A program made the translations under genes and the position numbers. Shown one piece after another: positions 35,821 to 45,546 of a DNA stretch of 64,000 bases. The notes beneath the pieces are model-generated. The model was not told the origin of the DNA and did not search any database. It worked only from the letters and a program-made list of their open reading frames with translations. The first letter of the stretch is position 1, and every line of letters begins with the position of its first letter. The stretch is from Cupriavidus oxalaticus. GTDB lineage: Bacteria; Pseudomonadota; Gammaproteobacteria; Burkholderiales; Burkholderiaceae. The stretch lies in contig NZ_CP038636.1 in assembly GCF_004768545.1 (NCBI RefSeq), positions 620,001-684,000 of the forward strand, written 5' to 3'.

Positions 35821-37721
35821 GTCGCCGACACCTGCCCCTGAAGCAGATAGGTACAGCTCTCTGTGGTTTCCCCAAATGAGTGCACCGTAAAATCAGCTTC
35901 AGCTACCACAGGGTGGCTCTTCTCATGCAGATCGAAGGGATTCGACGCGCACAGCACAAGAACCTTTGCATGGGGAAAGCGCCGGCGGATTCCTGCGATC
36001 GCAGCGGCCAGCGGCTCGTCTTGCGTCAGTTCTGAGACCACGCTGACCAGACAAACCACCGCGACCGCCTCGAGCTTACTCTCGGGCACTGGAGGCCCAG
36101 ACGTCAGATCCTCAAGCGAGAGATGACGCCCGTCGAGGTGCTGTGCGCGCAGGACACGCACCAGCACTTCCGCGGCCAGCTCGTCAATGAGCGACCCCGC
36201 ACCGATGCCTAGTACGACTGTACCCGCCGGCACATCCAGGGGGCCCTGCCATCTCCCCATCTGTCGTTCTCGCTGCTCTCGCAGCCGCCGCGCGACCGTG
36301 GTGCCCTCCAGAACCGAGATTCGGGGAATGGGCCGCCACCAGCTTCGTTTGCTTTCGAGGCTGACCAATACCGAGGAGATTGCGCTATTCACCTTGAGTT
36401 GTTCGGTGCGGGTAATCTCCCTTTGCGAGAAATCAGCATGGGCCAAATGCAAGGCCGGTATCAGGACGGTGTCACAGTAGGCGCTGAGGGGCTTGCTCCG
36501 AAGAAATCGCCTCGCGCTGGCCAAGATTTCCTGTGCGTCGCCCGAGAGGGCACGCTGATAGAAATTCTCCGCCAGGGTAAGGGCGTGGACTTCTCCCAAC
36601 AGGATCTCGAGAAAGCTGAGGGCCCGGATATAGCGACCCGCCACGACCAGACACAAAGTCAGTGGCGTTGAGAGGACCAATCCGGCCGCCCCCCAGATCC
36701 AACCCCAAAAGATGGCCGCAATCACCACCGAGAGCGGTGACAGTCCCGTGGCGTGACCATACAGTTGAGGTTCAAGAAGTTGGGAAACAAGGAGCTCGAT
36801 GGCAAAAAACAGGGCGAGTGTGATGAGCGCCAACGTCCAGCCCGGCGTGATGGCCGTGGCCAGCAATACAGCGAAGAAAGCTGCGATCCAGACCCCGACG
36901 TAAGGCACAAAGCGGAGGAGTCCGGCCATCGCTCCCCACAACGGCGCCTGGGGCAAGCCGGCGATGGCAAGCCCCACCCAGATCATTACACCCACGGCGA
37001 TGTTGACAAGGAGCTGCGAGACGAAAAAGCGGGAGATGCGCTCGCCTGCGTCGTTGACGAATGCTGTCGTAGCACGAAGATTGCTGCCGCCCACCAGCCG
37101 GATAAACCGGTCCCGAAGCGCCTCATGTTCGAGCAACAGGAAGATCAGCACAACAAACACCACGCCGGCCGTCCCAAGCGGGCGTGCTATTGAATTCACG
37201 ATTCGCGTGAGGAGCTCTATCGGGCGGGGTTCAGGTTGATGGACCTCGACCGGGATAGGCGGGGTAACATTATTCGCCTCTGGCTGCGGCAAATCCTGCG
37301 CGGGGGTCCTACCTTGCCGTGTGTTGCTCCCGAGCTTGCCGATCACGCGGCCGGCCTGATCCGTGATCGCGCTCAGCTTGCCCAGGGTAACCTCGTCAAG
37401 CGTCCGGAGCTTGCTGCGTATCGTGTCTTCATACTGCGGCAAGCTGCTCCCTAGGCGAATGAGCTGCGTGCCGATGATCAAGCCACTGAAGGATAGACCC
37501 ACTGCGAGTACCAGCGCAGCGAGGGCAACTGAACTTACTTGGCCAAGGCCGATGCGGCGGAGTCCGCGAACGAGCGGTTGGATGAAGATGCTGAGGATAA
37601 AGGCCAATGTAACTGGAATCAGCACGTCGCGAGCGAAGTACAGAATTGCCAGAACGATTGCCGTACCAACGATCTTGTTCAGCTGATTGGCGCTCGCTTG
37701 ATCTCTCGCGATATTGGGCAC
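35805..37721 (-). CDS. AI-2E/PerM-family membrane protein with a long soluble C-terminal domain
   Basis: 638 residues. Residues 1-370 are the AI-2E family fold: two N-terminal TMs, a soluble insert (about 100-165) and a C-terminal TM cluster with LWGAMAGLLRFVPYVGVWIA and LLVSQLLEPQLYGHATGLSP, the family signature. Family members export autoinducer-2 or act as ion antiporters; substrate unknown. Unusually, about 270 residues follow on the cytoplasmic side, including an alpha/beta stretch (VVLGIGAGSLIDELAAEVLV, VAVVCLVSVVSELTQDEPLA, KVLVLCASN) that looks like a B12-binding-type Rossmann fold without the DxHxxG motif. That reading is inference. The gene's 3' end overlaps the orphan start on the other strand. 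Confidence 0.85.
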   Translation of the reverse strand: MPNIARDQASANQLNKIVGTAIVLAILYFARDVLIPVTLAFILSIFIQPLVRGLRRIGLGQVSSVALAALVLAVGLSFSGLIIGTQLIRLGSSLPQYEDTIRSKLRTLDEVTLGKLSAITDQAGRVIGKLGSNTRQGRTPAQDLPQPEANNVTPPIPVEVHQPEPRPIELLTRIVNSIARPLGTAGVVFVVLIFLLLEHEALRDRFIRLVGGSNLRATTAFVNDAGERISRFFVSQLLVNIAVGVMIWVGLAIAGLPQAPLWGAMAGLLRFVPYVGVWIAAFFAVLLATAITPGWTLALITLALFFAIELLVSQLLEPQLYGHATGLSPLSVVIAAIFWGWIWGAAGLVLSTPLTLCLVVAGRYIRALSFLEILLGEVHALTLAENFYQRALSGDAQEILASARRFLRSKPLSAYCDTVLIPALHLAHADFSQREITRTEQLKVNSAISSVLVSLESKRSWWRPIPRISVLEGTTVARRLREQRERQMGRWQGPLDVPAGTVVLGIGAGSLIDELAAEVLVRVLRAQHLDGRHLSLEDLTSGPPVPESKLEAVAVVCLVSVVSELTQDEPLAAAIAGIRRRFPHAKVLVLCASNPFDLHEKSHPVVAEADFTVHSFGETTESCTYLLQGQVSATPRQN

Positions 37722-37824
37722 GCGCTAGTTCCTATCGATGTTCGCAGTGGCTTGGGCAGAACGGGACAGCTGCCTCGCATCGCTCAAGCCTGCTCAGGAT
37801 AGCACCAGGACGGCGTGCACATGG

Positions 37825-38489
37825 TCACCAACGCGTCAGCCATGCAAGAGTAGGCGGCAAGGACACCCCCACGTAATGCCGGCCCGCGATCAGTTCGACA
37901 TCGCCGATACCGCTGACGTCGCCGCTTTCGCTCGCGCCCTGCCTTGAGCGCGCTCTGGTACTGGCTGCTGAATTGCCCTTGCACGGCGCTCTGCACGTCG
38001 GCCGGAACCGCGGGATTCCAGTTGAGCACTGGCGTGGCGCCGCTCGTGCTGATTGATTGCGATTTCCTGGCGAACGGAACGTCGACGGCAAAGGCCAGCC
38101 GCCCGCCCCCAAACTGCTCGTTCGTGATATAGCCGAGCACCAGGTCCCAGCGCGTCATGGTGCCGGAGGCTGGAATCTCTACCGTGCTGCGCGAAAAAGT
38201 GGGATAAAGGGCCGAGGGCGTTGGCTTGGGCAAGTCAACGGTGCCCCCCGGAATGCTCTGGGTCAGCGCCCCGCCATCGTCCCCGGTCACCTTGCTGACA
38301 CTGACGTGGGTGGCCGCGAGCGCGGTGATAAAGCCGGTCTGGTTGGGCGGGGCAAACATCTCGCCGCCCAGGCTTCCGGCAAGGTTGTAGCGGGGCTCGA
38401 AGCCTTCCGCCCCCCCATCCCGCGCAAGACCACCCAAGCATGGTCCATGAAACGACGGTGCGGAGCGCGTGCGCTGTTCTCTTTGCCAT
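37825..38489 (-). pseudogene. Outer-membrane meta-pathway (phenol_MetA_deg/SphA-type) protein, two frameshifts
   Basis: From ATG 38489 (GGAGGAGA before it) the frame gives a signal peptide (MAKRTAHALRTVVSWTMLG), then shifts. The next frame carries the body AAEGFEPRYN-like, NLAGSLGGEMFAPPNQTGF, RWDLVLGYITNEQFGGGRLA and SQYQSALKAG. A second shift continues GDVSGIGDVELIAG and the frame ends at 37825, short of the family's C-terminal barrel. This beta-barrel family is found in aromatic catabolic clusters and probably takes up hydrophobic substrates. It is the last gene of the downstream-reading catabolic operon and is inactive. Confidence 0.75.
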
Positions 38490-38681
38490 CCTTGTCTCCT
38501 CCGGTATCAAAGCTGTCTTGCTATTTTTTTTTGACGAGCCGGGACCGACGCTTGCCTTGAGTGGGGCCGCTGTGTCCGCACCGCGATTGTCGTGGGATGC
38601 CTCTTGTCGGGCGGCATCCCTTCGCCAGCGCATCGCTGGCGCGCGGGGGCGCACGCCAAAAGCGATCCGGGCAAGCGGGTG

Positions 38682-40337
38682 TCAGCCGGCGGCCTGCAAA
38701 GTGCGAGGCAAGCCTTCGGGCAGCGGGTTGCCCGCGCCGAGCATCGCAAGCGATTCGCGCACGATGTCGTCGAGGGCCTCGAGCGGGCCGTCGTGCAGCA
38801 CGGTACGGTCCGGGCGCACGACCGCGATCCAGCCGACCGGTGCGGCCCCGGGCACGAGCTGGTCCGACATGTCCTCCCACGAAGGTCCGCCCTGCCCTTC
38901 GTGCGCCTCGAGCGCTCCGCGCCCGGCTTGTCCGCAATGGCGCAACTGCATGATGTCGCCACCCGCCTGCTGCCACGCGGCGAGAAGGCTGCGGCTTAGC
39001 CGCGGCGCGGGATCGCAGCCGAATCCCGCCAGCACGAGCCGCGCTCCGAGCGCATCGTCGCTCGGCACGATGGGCGCGCCCGGCCCGCGGCGCACCAGCC
39101 CTTGCGGTAGCAGGCCGCCGCGCACCAGCTTTGCGCGGGTCTTGCCGCGCCGAAACAGGCCGCGGCCGAAACGCGCGGGCGGCTTGATCTTCAGGTCCTC
39201 GAAGAAGGCTCGCGCCCAGGGCATGCGCTGCATCAGCGCCATCGCGCCATGGACGGCGAATGCCGTCAGCCGGTTGCGCGGCATCACCAGCTGCCCCATC
39301 AGCAGCGCCAGGTTGATGATGGAGCGGGCGTGTGGGCGCCGCTCGGTGTCATACGTTTCCAGAATGGCGGGCGTCGCCCTCCCCTGCACGACCCAGGCGA
39401 GCTTCCAGCACAGGTTGGCCACGTCGCGCAGCCCGGCAACGAGCCCTTGGCCGACGAATGGCGGCGTGATATGCGCGGCGTCGCCCACCAGGAAGGCACG
39501 GCCGTTGGAGAAGCGCTCGACGATGCGCGCATGGAACCGGTAGACCGCTGTGCGCTCGATCGTGATGTTTTCCGGCTTGCACCAGGGGGCAAGCAGTTCG
39601 CGGATCTTGTCCGGCGATTCCATCTGTTCACGCGTCTCGCCGGGCTGCAGCATGAACTCCCAGCGTTGCCTGCCTCCCGGGGCAACCATATGCGGCGTAG
39701 GCCGGCGCGGGTCGCAGAGGAATTCGACATGGTCGATCGGGTTGGGCACGTTCAGGGCGTCGATGACCAGCCAGTCCTGTGTGAAGGTCTTGCCTTCGAA
39801 GGCAAGGCCGGCGTGGCGCCGCACGAAAGAATTGGCGCCGTCCGCGCCCACGATATAGCGCGCGCGGACGGTGGCCGTGTCACCGTCGGGAAGGCACACC
39901 GTGGCGCGCACCCCTTCGCCGTCGTCGTCGAAACCGGTGAGATCGGCGCCGAGGGCGATGCTCACGCAGGGATAGCGGCTCAAGCGGGCGCGCAAGGCGC
40001 GTTCGAGATCCGGCTGATAGAACGTGACCAGTCGCGGGTGGCAGTCCATGGTGCCCGCGGTGTTGGCGCGCGCGTATCGGCCGAATAACGGCGAATGCAT
40101 CTGCACCTTGGCAATGGCCAGCGTATCGAACGCGCCTTCCTCGATCCCCGCCATCTGCAGGATGCGCAGCGCTTCGTTATCGAGCACGATGGCCCGGGGC
40201 GCGGTGAAGATTTCAGTGGCCTTGTCGATGACCAGGGTGCGGACGCCGTAGCGGCCCAGCAGGTTAGCCGCGGTGGCACCGACCGGGCCCAGGCCCACCA
40301 GCAGGACGTCTACCTGCTCGGGTAATATGGTATTCAT
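38682..40337 (-). CDS. FAD-dependent aromatic monooxygenase (MhpA/phenol-hydroxylase-like)
   Basis: 551 residues from ATG 40337. FAD sites: VDVLLVGLGPVGATAANLLG (GxGxxG), IVGADGANSFVRRHAG (DG motif) and RAFLVGDAAHITPPFVGQGL (GD motif). A thioredoxin-like C-terminal domain follows (about 440-551), as in MhpA and phenol hydroxylases. Such enzymes ortho-hydroxylate a phenolic ring with NAD(P)H and O2. It is the fifth gene of the operon and would feed a catechol to the dioxygenase encoded first. The ribosome site is weak. Confidence 0.9.
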   Translation of the reverse strand: MNTILPEQVDVLLVGLGPVGATAANLLGRYGVRTLVIDKATEIFTAPRAIVLDNEALRILQMAGIEEGAFDTLAIAKVQMHSPLFGRYARANTAGTMDCHPRLVTFYQPDLERALRARLSRYPCVSIALGADLTGFDDDGEGVRATVCLPDGDTATVRARYIVGADGANSFVRRHAGLAFEGKTFTQDWLVIDALNVPNPIDHVEFLCDPRRPTPHMVAPGGRQRWEFMLQPGETREQMESPDKIRELLAPWCKPENITIERTAVYRFHARIVERFSNGRAFLVGDAAHITPPFVGQGLVAGLRDVANLCWKLAWVVQGRATPAILETYDTERRPHARSIINLALLMGQLVMPRNRLTAFAVHGAMALMQRMPWARAFFEDLKIKPPARFGRGLFRRGKTRAKLVRGGLLPQGLVRRGPGAPIVPSDDALGARLVLAGFGCDPAPRLSRSLLAAWQQAGGDIMQLRHCGQAGRGALEAHEGQGGPSWEDMSDQLVPGAAPVGWIAVVRPDRTVLHDGPLEALDDIVRESLAMLGAGNPLPEGLPRTLQAAG

Positions 40338-40371
40338 GAGCGGTTTCTCTACGGGAGGGAACTTGGCGCGT

Positions 40372-42300
40372 TCACACCGGGGAGTTGAAGTCGAGCGGGA
40401 ACGGGAACCGTCCGAGCAGATCCTGCACGCGCGCCACGTCCGCGGCGGGGCATTGGACGAAGGCGACGGTGCCGCGCCGGATATCCGGCCCCACGCGCAC
40501 GCTGGCGGCCGTGCCGGCCTGCGCCAGCATCTCTCGTAACACATGCTCGGCGGCGCGCATGCGTAGCTCTGCCCGGGCCACCTTGCCGACCGAAGTCAGC
40601 GGCATCTCCTGCAGGACGTCGATGCGCACTGGCACTGCAGCGCGTTCCGGCACGAGGTTGCGCGCGGCCGCCAGCAGTTCGTCGGCAGCCGGGGTGAAGC
40701 CTGGCTTGAGCACGACGTAGGCGACTGGCAGTTCCCCGGTGTGCGCATCCGGCTGGCCGACCGCGGCCGCCATCGCCACGGCCGGATGCTGCAGGAGCGC
40801 GTCCTCGATCATCGCCGGATCGATGTTGTGGCCGCCGCGGATGATCAGCTCCTTGGCACGGCCGGTCAGATGCAGATAGCCGTCGGCATCGAGATGGCCG
40901 AGGTCGCCGGTATTGAGCCATCCCGGATTGAGCCAGATGCCCCCATTGTCTTGCTCGCGCAGATAGCCGGGAAACACATTCGGGCCGTTGATGCCGATGA
41001 CGCCGGTTTCGCCCGGCGCGCACGGCTCGGTGGCGTGGCCGGAGCCATCGACCTTCCAGACGCCGATGGCCTGGTGCGGCAGGCGCAGGCCGACCGTCCC
41101 CAGGCGACGTTCGCCCTGCGGCGGATTGAGGGACGAGACGCACGCGCCTTCGGTCAAACCGTAGCCCTCGTACAGCGGAATGCCGGCGGCGGCTTCAAAG
41201 CGCCGCGCGACCTCGGCCGGCAGCGGCGCGGCGCCGCAAAAGGCGAAGCGCAACGAAGCAATGTCAGCGCCTTCCCGCGGCAGATCGGCCAGCGCGGCGT
41301 AGATCGTCGGCACGCCGCTGAAGCTGGTGGCGCGGAACCGTTCGACCAGCTTCCAGAAGTTCGGCATCACCCCCGGGCCCCGATAGCCGGCAGGCGTCAG
41401 CATCACGACCTCCCAGCCGCCATGGAACGCGGCAAGGCCGGTGATCATCGCGCCGTTCACATGGAACAGGGGCAGGCCGCACAGGATCGTGTTCGGCGAC
41501 GGGATCAGCGCCTTAAGCATCGACGCGACGAAGGCTTCATTGAGATGCGTGTGCGTCGCGACCTTGGGCAGGCCGGTCGTACCGCCGGTATGAAAATACG
41601 AGCAGATGTCAGTCGCCAGGATGTGGCGCTTCGAAACCAGCGTGTCCGACGGCTCGGCCGCCAGCGCCTGGTCGAAGCCGACCATCTTCACGTCCGTGCG
41701 GCACGGCCTCGACGCCGTTTCGAAAGCCGCGTCAACCCGCGCACGCTCCGCGGCAGGAAGATACGGCGCAGCACTGACGACGAACAGGGTCTGCACCGAA
41801 GGGCAACGGTCGGCCACGGCTATGGCCTTGTCCCAGAGCGCGCTGTCAGAGACCGGCGCGCAGGCAACCAGCGCTTGCGCCCCTGTCTCATTAACGATGG
41901 CGGCGATATAGTCGACCTCCAGCATCGGGTTGATGGGACTGGCGATGCCGGCAGCCTGCGCGCCCAGCAAGGCGTAATGGGTCTGGGGGAGATTGGGCAG
42001 CAGCAACGTCACCGCCGTGCCGGTCGTAATGCCGGCGCGGTGGAAGGCGTTGGCCGCCTGCGTCACGCGCGCCTTGAGGGTTGCGTAATCGACGACAAAT
42101 TCCGGAGCGGAAGCCTCCCCGGTCATGACGAAGCGCAACGCGGTCTGGTCCGGCTTGCTGTCGCACGCACGGCACAGCAGTTCGTAAGTGTTCTGCGCGG
42201 GCAGCTTTTCCTGCCAGGGCGTGCGTTCGAAGTCGTCGATATCGGCCTGGGTTCGGATGCCGCCGGTGCGCGTCCCGCGGTCGTTCTTGGTATCGAGCAT
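40372..42300 (-). CDS. AMP-dependent acyl-CoA synthetase/ligase
   Basis: 642 residues. ANL-superfamily motifs: the phosphate loop YFHTGGTTGLPKVATHTH (A3), YEGYGLTEG (A5), WLNTGDLGHLDADGYLHLTG (A7-A8) and the C-terminal lysine in PLTSVGKVAR (A10). It activates a carboxylate, probably an aromatic or side-chain acid of the pathway, to its CoA thioester. About 60 extra C-terminal residues after A10 are unusual. It starts 32 nt after the oxidoreductase stop. The substrate cannot be read from sequence. Confidence 0.9.
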   Translation of the reverse strand: MLDTKNDRGTRTGGIRTQADIDDFERTPWQEKLPAQNTYELLCRACDSKPDQTALRFVMTGEASAPEFVVDYATLKARVTQAANAFHRAGITTGTAVTLLLPNLPQTHYALLGAQAAGIASPINPMLEVDYIAAIVNETGAQALVACAPVSDSALWDKAIAVADRCPSVQTLFVVSAAPYLPAAERARVDAAFETASRPCRTDVKMVGFDQALAAEPSDTLVSKRHILATDICSYFHTGGTTGLPKVATHTHLNEAFVASMLKALIPSPNTILCGLPLFHVNGAMITGLAAFHGGWEVVMLTPAGYRGPGVMPNFWKLVERFRATSFSGVPTIYAALADLPREGADIASLRFAFCGAAPLPAEVARRFEAAAGIPLYEGYGLTEGACVSSLNPPQGERRLGTVGLRLPHQAIGVWKVDGSGHATEPCAPGETGVIGINGPNVFPGYLREQDNGGIWLNPGWLNTGDLGHLDADGYLHLTGRAKELIIRGGHNIDPAMIEDALLQHPAVAMAAAVGQPDAHTGELPVAYVVLKPGFTPAADELLAAARNLVPERAAVPVRIDVLQEMPLTSVGKVARAELRMRAAEHVLREMLAQAGTAASVRVGPDIRRGTVAFVQCPAADVARVQDLLGRFPFPLDFNSPV

Positions 42301-42331
42301 GCTTGTCTCCTTGGTGTGGCCCTGTTCGTTT

Positions 42332-43354
42332 CTAGAGTTGCCCTGGCAGCAGGACGGCCCGCCGGGGTTGGCCTTGCATGACGTGCAGGTACGCCTGCTC
42401 GGTTTGGCTGAGCGTAAAGGTCTTCACTGCAGGCGGCGCCAGAGCAGCCGCGCAATCGGCAAGTGCCTGCAAGGCCGAAGGGTTCGGGCGGAAGGTCGTC
42501 CACCCATAGCGCGCGCCCTTCGGTGTCAGGGCACGTTTGCCACGCTTGCCGACCAGCGTGGCCATCACGCCTCCGAGCAGTCCCAAGCGGTCGAAATTGC
42601 CAAGTAGCGGATGGACCGTGGTTGCGTGACCGACTGCGTCCGGCGCAAGCAAATGCAGCAAGTCCGCTTCATCGCCCCAGTTGGCGAAATTCACGGTGGC
42701 GGCGAAATGCCGCGGCAGGCTTGCCAGCCGTTGGCGATGGCGATCGACGACTTCGGCTGCGCCGGCGGCCAGGCAAGCATCAAGCCCCTTAGCTCCGCCG
42801 ACGGCAGTAACACTCGCGCCCAGCCTGTGCAGCAACCAGACCGCGATCTGGCCTAGGCCACCGGTCGCGCCATGCACGAGCACCGGGCGCCTGTTCACGG
42901 TCTCGCGGCAGATCCCGGCGTCGGCGAACGCGCGCGTCACTGTCAGGAAGTTGTACGGTAGCGTCGCCAGCGCGGCCGCCGGGATAGACGATGGTCTCAG
43001 GCGAGCGTGGTCGGCGCGCATGGTGACATGGGTGGCATGCGTTCCCGCACTCGATGGCGGCTTGGCGCCGAACACGGCATCGCCTTCGCGCAGCCCGGTC
43101 ACACCCTGGCCCACCGCGCAAACGGTCCCCACAAAATCGTTACCGAGGACGAGCGGCATGCGCGCCGCGCCCATGAGCGAAAAAAGTCTGCTGCCATAGC
43201 CGCCTCGGCGGCGTACATCGATGGGATTGACCGCCGCTGCCTCCACTTGCACCGCGATCTCGCCCTGGCGCGGCTGCGGGCAGGACACCGGGCGTACACG
43301 CAATGCGAAGGCATCACCAAAGCCGTCGATGGCGGCGATATAGCTGTGGCTCAT
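42332..43354 (-). CDS. Zinc-independent MDR oxidoreductase (quinone-reductase-like)
   Basis: 340 residues from ATG 43354, overlapping the FAH-family stop by ATGA. MDR fold: N-terminal catalytic half (EAAAVNPIDVRRRGGYG, MPLVLGNDFVGTVCAVGQGV), Rossmann half with VLVHGATGGLGQIAVWLLHR. The structural-zinc cysteines are absent, so it is the quinone-oxidoreductase/enoyl-reductase branch using NADPH. It probably reduces an enoyl or quinone intermediate in the operon's pathway. Confidence 0.85.
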   Translation of the reverse strand: MSHSYIAAIDGFGDAFALRVRPVSCPQPRQGEIAVQVEAAAVNPIDVRRRGGYGSRLFSLMGAARMPLVLGNDFVGTVCAVGQGVTGLREGDAVFGAKPPSSAGTHATHVTMRADHARLRPSSIPAAALATLPYNFLTVTRAFADAGICRETVNRRPVLVHGATGGLGQIAVWLLHRLGASVTAVGGAKGLDACLAAGAAEVVDRHRQRLASLPRHFAATVNFANWGDEADLLHLLAPDAVGHATTVHPLLGNFDRLGLLGGVMATLVGKRGKRALTPKGARYGWTTFRPNPSALQALADCAAALAPPAVKTFTLSQTEQAYLHVMQGQPRRAVLLPGQL

Positions 43355-44307
43355 GGCGTCACCACCCGATTGCGCTGCTCGCCCAAATCGATGGCGCCGT
43401 CGTCGGTGCGGATCGAAGCGGTCATGATGTCTCCCGGCCGCAGGTAAGCCGGGTTCGCCAGCCCCTTCTTGATGAAGAGGCGCCACTTCGCGCTCTCGGA
43501 CAGCACATGCCGGAAGACCCACAACGCCAGCTTGCCAGGCGCACGGGCGGCGCAGCCGGCCGGCGTGCCGGTAGCGATCAGATCGCCGGCTTGCAGGTCG
43601 TGCAGGGCGGACATCTCGGTAAGCGTCTGGTGCGGCTTAAAAATCATCTCGCCGCAGTAAGCGTCCTGGCGTGGCTGCCCGTTAACACGCAGTTGCATAC
43701 GGAGCTCGGGCCAACGCCGCCATTCCTCGGCGTCCAACAGCACCAGGAAGGGCCCGACCGGCCCGAAGCTGCGGTAGCTCTTTCCCTTGTAGAACTGAGC
43801 CTGCGGCAGCTGGACGTCGCGCGCCGAAATGTCGTTGACGATGGTCACGCCAGCGAGGTACTCGTGCAGCTGGTCCGGCCCGACCTGGACCGCCCCGCTC
43901 AGCGGCTTGCGCACCACCAGACCGAGCTCGATTTCGTAGTCGAGCAGTTGCACATGCGCGGGCCGCACCACGTCGGCGTCGGCAGGCGCGAGGCAGGAGG
44001 GGGCCTTAGTGAACAGGGTGTTGAAGCCGATCTTGTCTGGGTCCATGCCCGACTCACGCACATGGCTGGCGTAGTTGATGCCCTGGCACAGGAACTGGCG
44101 GTCAGTCGTGACAGGCGGCAGCAGCGTGACGGCGTCGAGTGGCAGTGTGGCTTGGTCGGGGGTGCTGCGCCACGCGGCATCTAGGCCGTTCGCGACGAAG
44201 TCGGCGGTGCTGACGGAGCCGCAGGACAGCGGCGCGATGCGGCGGTCGTGGACCACACCCCAGCCGGGCTCGCCGCCGTGGAGATAGCGGACAACTTTGA
44301 CGGACAT
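43351..44307 (-). CDS. Fumarylacetoacetate-hydrolase-fold protein
   Basis: 318 residues from ATG 44307. FAH-family landmarks: CQGINYASHVRESG with the catalytic His, LLDYEIELGLVVRKPL giving the ExE metal ligands, IVNDISARDVQ with the Asp ligand, SYRSFGPVGPFLV and DLIATGTPAG. Members hydrolyse C-C bonds of ring-cleavage products (for example fumarylpyruvate) or isomerise and decarboxylate oxo-acids. Next to an extradiol dioxygenase the likely role is cleavage of the meta-fission product. It starts 47 nt after the dioxygenase and overlaps the oxidoreductase gene. Confidence 0.9.
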   Translation of the reverse strand: MSVKVVRYLHGGEPGWGVVHDRRIAPLSCGSVSTADFVANGLDAAWRSTPDQATLPLDAVTLLPPVTTDRQFLCQGINYASHVRESGMDPDKIGFNTLFTKAPSCLAPADADVVRPAHVQLLDYEIELGLVVRKPLSGAVQVGPDQLHEYLAGVTIVNDISARDVQLPQAQFYKGKSYRSFGPVGPFLVLLDAEEWRRWPELRMQLRVNGQPRQDAYCGEMIFKPHQTLTEMSALHDLQAGDLIATGTPAGCAARAPGKLALWVFRHVLSESAKWRLFIKKGLANPAYLRPGDIMTASIRTDDGAIDLGEQRNRVVTP

Positions 44308-44354
44308 TTGCTTTCCTTGACGTGAGGGAGTTCGTAGTGCGTGGGAGCGCAGGC

Positions 44355-45497
44355 TCAGAGCCAAGGCCGTGCCTGGGTCATCGCGCGGCCAAGCAGCTTC
44401 AGCCGCGCGGCCGAGAGCCGGCCGGCGCGCAGCAGCCGCGCAACCCGCAACACCGTGGCGAGATTGCGCTTGACGCCCATGCTGGCGGGGACGTCGTCGC
44501 CCCATGCCCAGATGCCAGACATTTCCAGCGGCACGTAGTGGGTTTCCCGGTCGGCGGTGAAGACATCGCCGTCGGCGTAGTGCTCGAATTCCATGCCGTC
44601 CGGATCGAACCAGTAATCGAACAGCTGGCTGCCGAGCACATGGCGGCCAATACCCCACATATGGCGGTGGCCGTTCGCGCGCAGCACGTTGTGGCCCTGG
44701 CCGAGCGCATCGAGGTCAAGCACTTCGTATGCGCTGTGCTCGTATTTCTCTTCGATGCCGCCGGCGAGCACGAAGGCGTGATGGTCCGCGGGCGTGCTGC
44801 CGAGGTCCAGGCGGAAGAAGCAGAGATTGGGCGACCCGTCCTCCAGATACTGGACATCGGTCGGGATCAGGCCGAGATGACGCATATACCAGCGCGCCAT
44901 GCCGGGAAAGTCGACGGTCTGGAGCACGACGTGGCCAAGCTTGACCACGGCCGCGGGCTCCAGCGGCGGCCGGACCGTAGCGTTCACCCGACGAAGCTGT
45001 CCTGGGTCATTGGTGAGCGAATGCAGCGGGTCTCGCAACGGCAGCGGGTCCACCGGCTGCTGGCCGGTCACCAGCCACAGCAAGTTCCCGGCGGGATCAG
45101 TCAGTTCGACGCCGGCGCCGCCGCCCGGAATCTCGTCGGCCGACAGGCGGCGCGCGTTCGCGTTGGCCTCGAGGTGGTCCAGGTCTGCCTCGCTGCGCAC
45201 CGAAAAGGCCGCGCCGACATAACGCGAGCGCTGGCCTTGCGTCGCAAGCATCAGGCACGGCTGGGGGCCGGCGCCGCGCATCAACAGCCGGCTGCCCGTA
45301 CGCGACACGCAGCGCATGCCGAAATCCGTTAGGAAGGTCTCCGTCGCACGCAGGTCGCGCTTCTCGAACATCAGGAAGGCAAGCGCCTGGGCCTTGACCA
45401 GGGCTTCGGGCCGGTCGAGCTTCTGGACGAAGGCGGGCAGCGCGCTTTCGGGGAAAGCCGGCGGCGTGCGCAGCACGCTGCGGGGCGGGCGGGGCAT
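44355..45497 (-). CDS. Extradiol (VOC-type) ring-cleavage dioxygenase
   Basis: 380 residues from ATG 45497 (AGGAG at 6 nt). Two VOC modules: an N-terminal one (about 38-145) without metal ligands and a C-terminal one (about 180-310) with His in VKLGHVVLQTVDF, His in TPADHHAFVLAG and Glu in GMEFEHYADGD, the 2-His-1-carboxylate Fe(II) site of type I extradiol dioxygenases. It opens catechol-type rings next to the hydroxyls. First gene of the operon and 50 bp from a promoter with an overlapping palindrome. The natural substrate is unknown; the length is longer than typical catechol 2,3-dioxygenases. Confidence 0.87.
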   Translation of the reverse strand: MPRPPRSVLRTPPAFPESALPAFVQKLDRPEALVKAQALAFLMFEKRDLRATETFLTDFGMRCVSRTGSRLLMRGAGPQPCLMLATQGQRSRYVGAAFSVRSEADLDHLEANANARRLSADEIPGGGAGVELTDPAGNLLWLVTGQQPVDPLPLRDPLHSLTNDPGQLRRVNATVRPPLEPAAVVKLGHVVLQTVDFPGMARWYMRHLGLIPTDVQYLEDGSPNLCFFRLDLGSTPADHHAFVLAGGIEEKYEHSAYEVLDLDALGQGHNVLRANGHRHMWGIGRHVLGSQLFDYWFDPDGMEFEHYADGDVFTADRETHYVPLEMSGIWAWGDDVPASMGVKRNLATVLRVARLLRAGRLSAARLKLLGRAMTQARPWL

Positions 45498-45546
45498 GGT
45501 GTCTCCTAAATGGCCGGGCACCGCCATAGGTCGGGCATCCGATGTT

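Noticed and set aside
40741..42381. 546-codon plus-strand frame opposite the acyl-CoA ligase
   Set aside because: Antisense shadow; the minus strand carries all ligase motifs.
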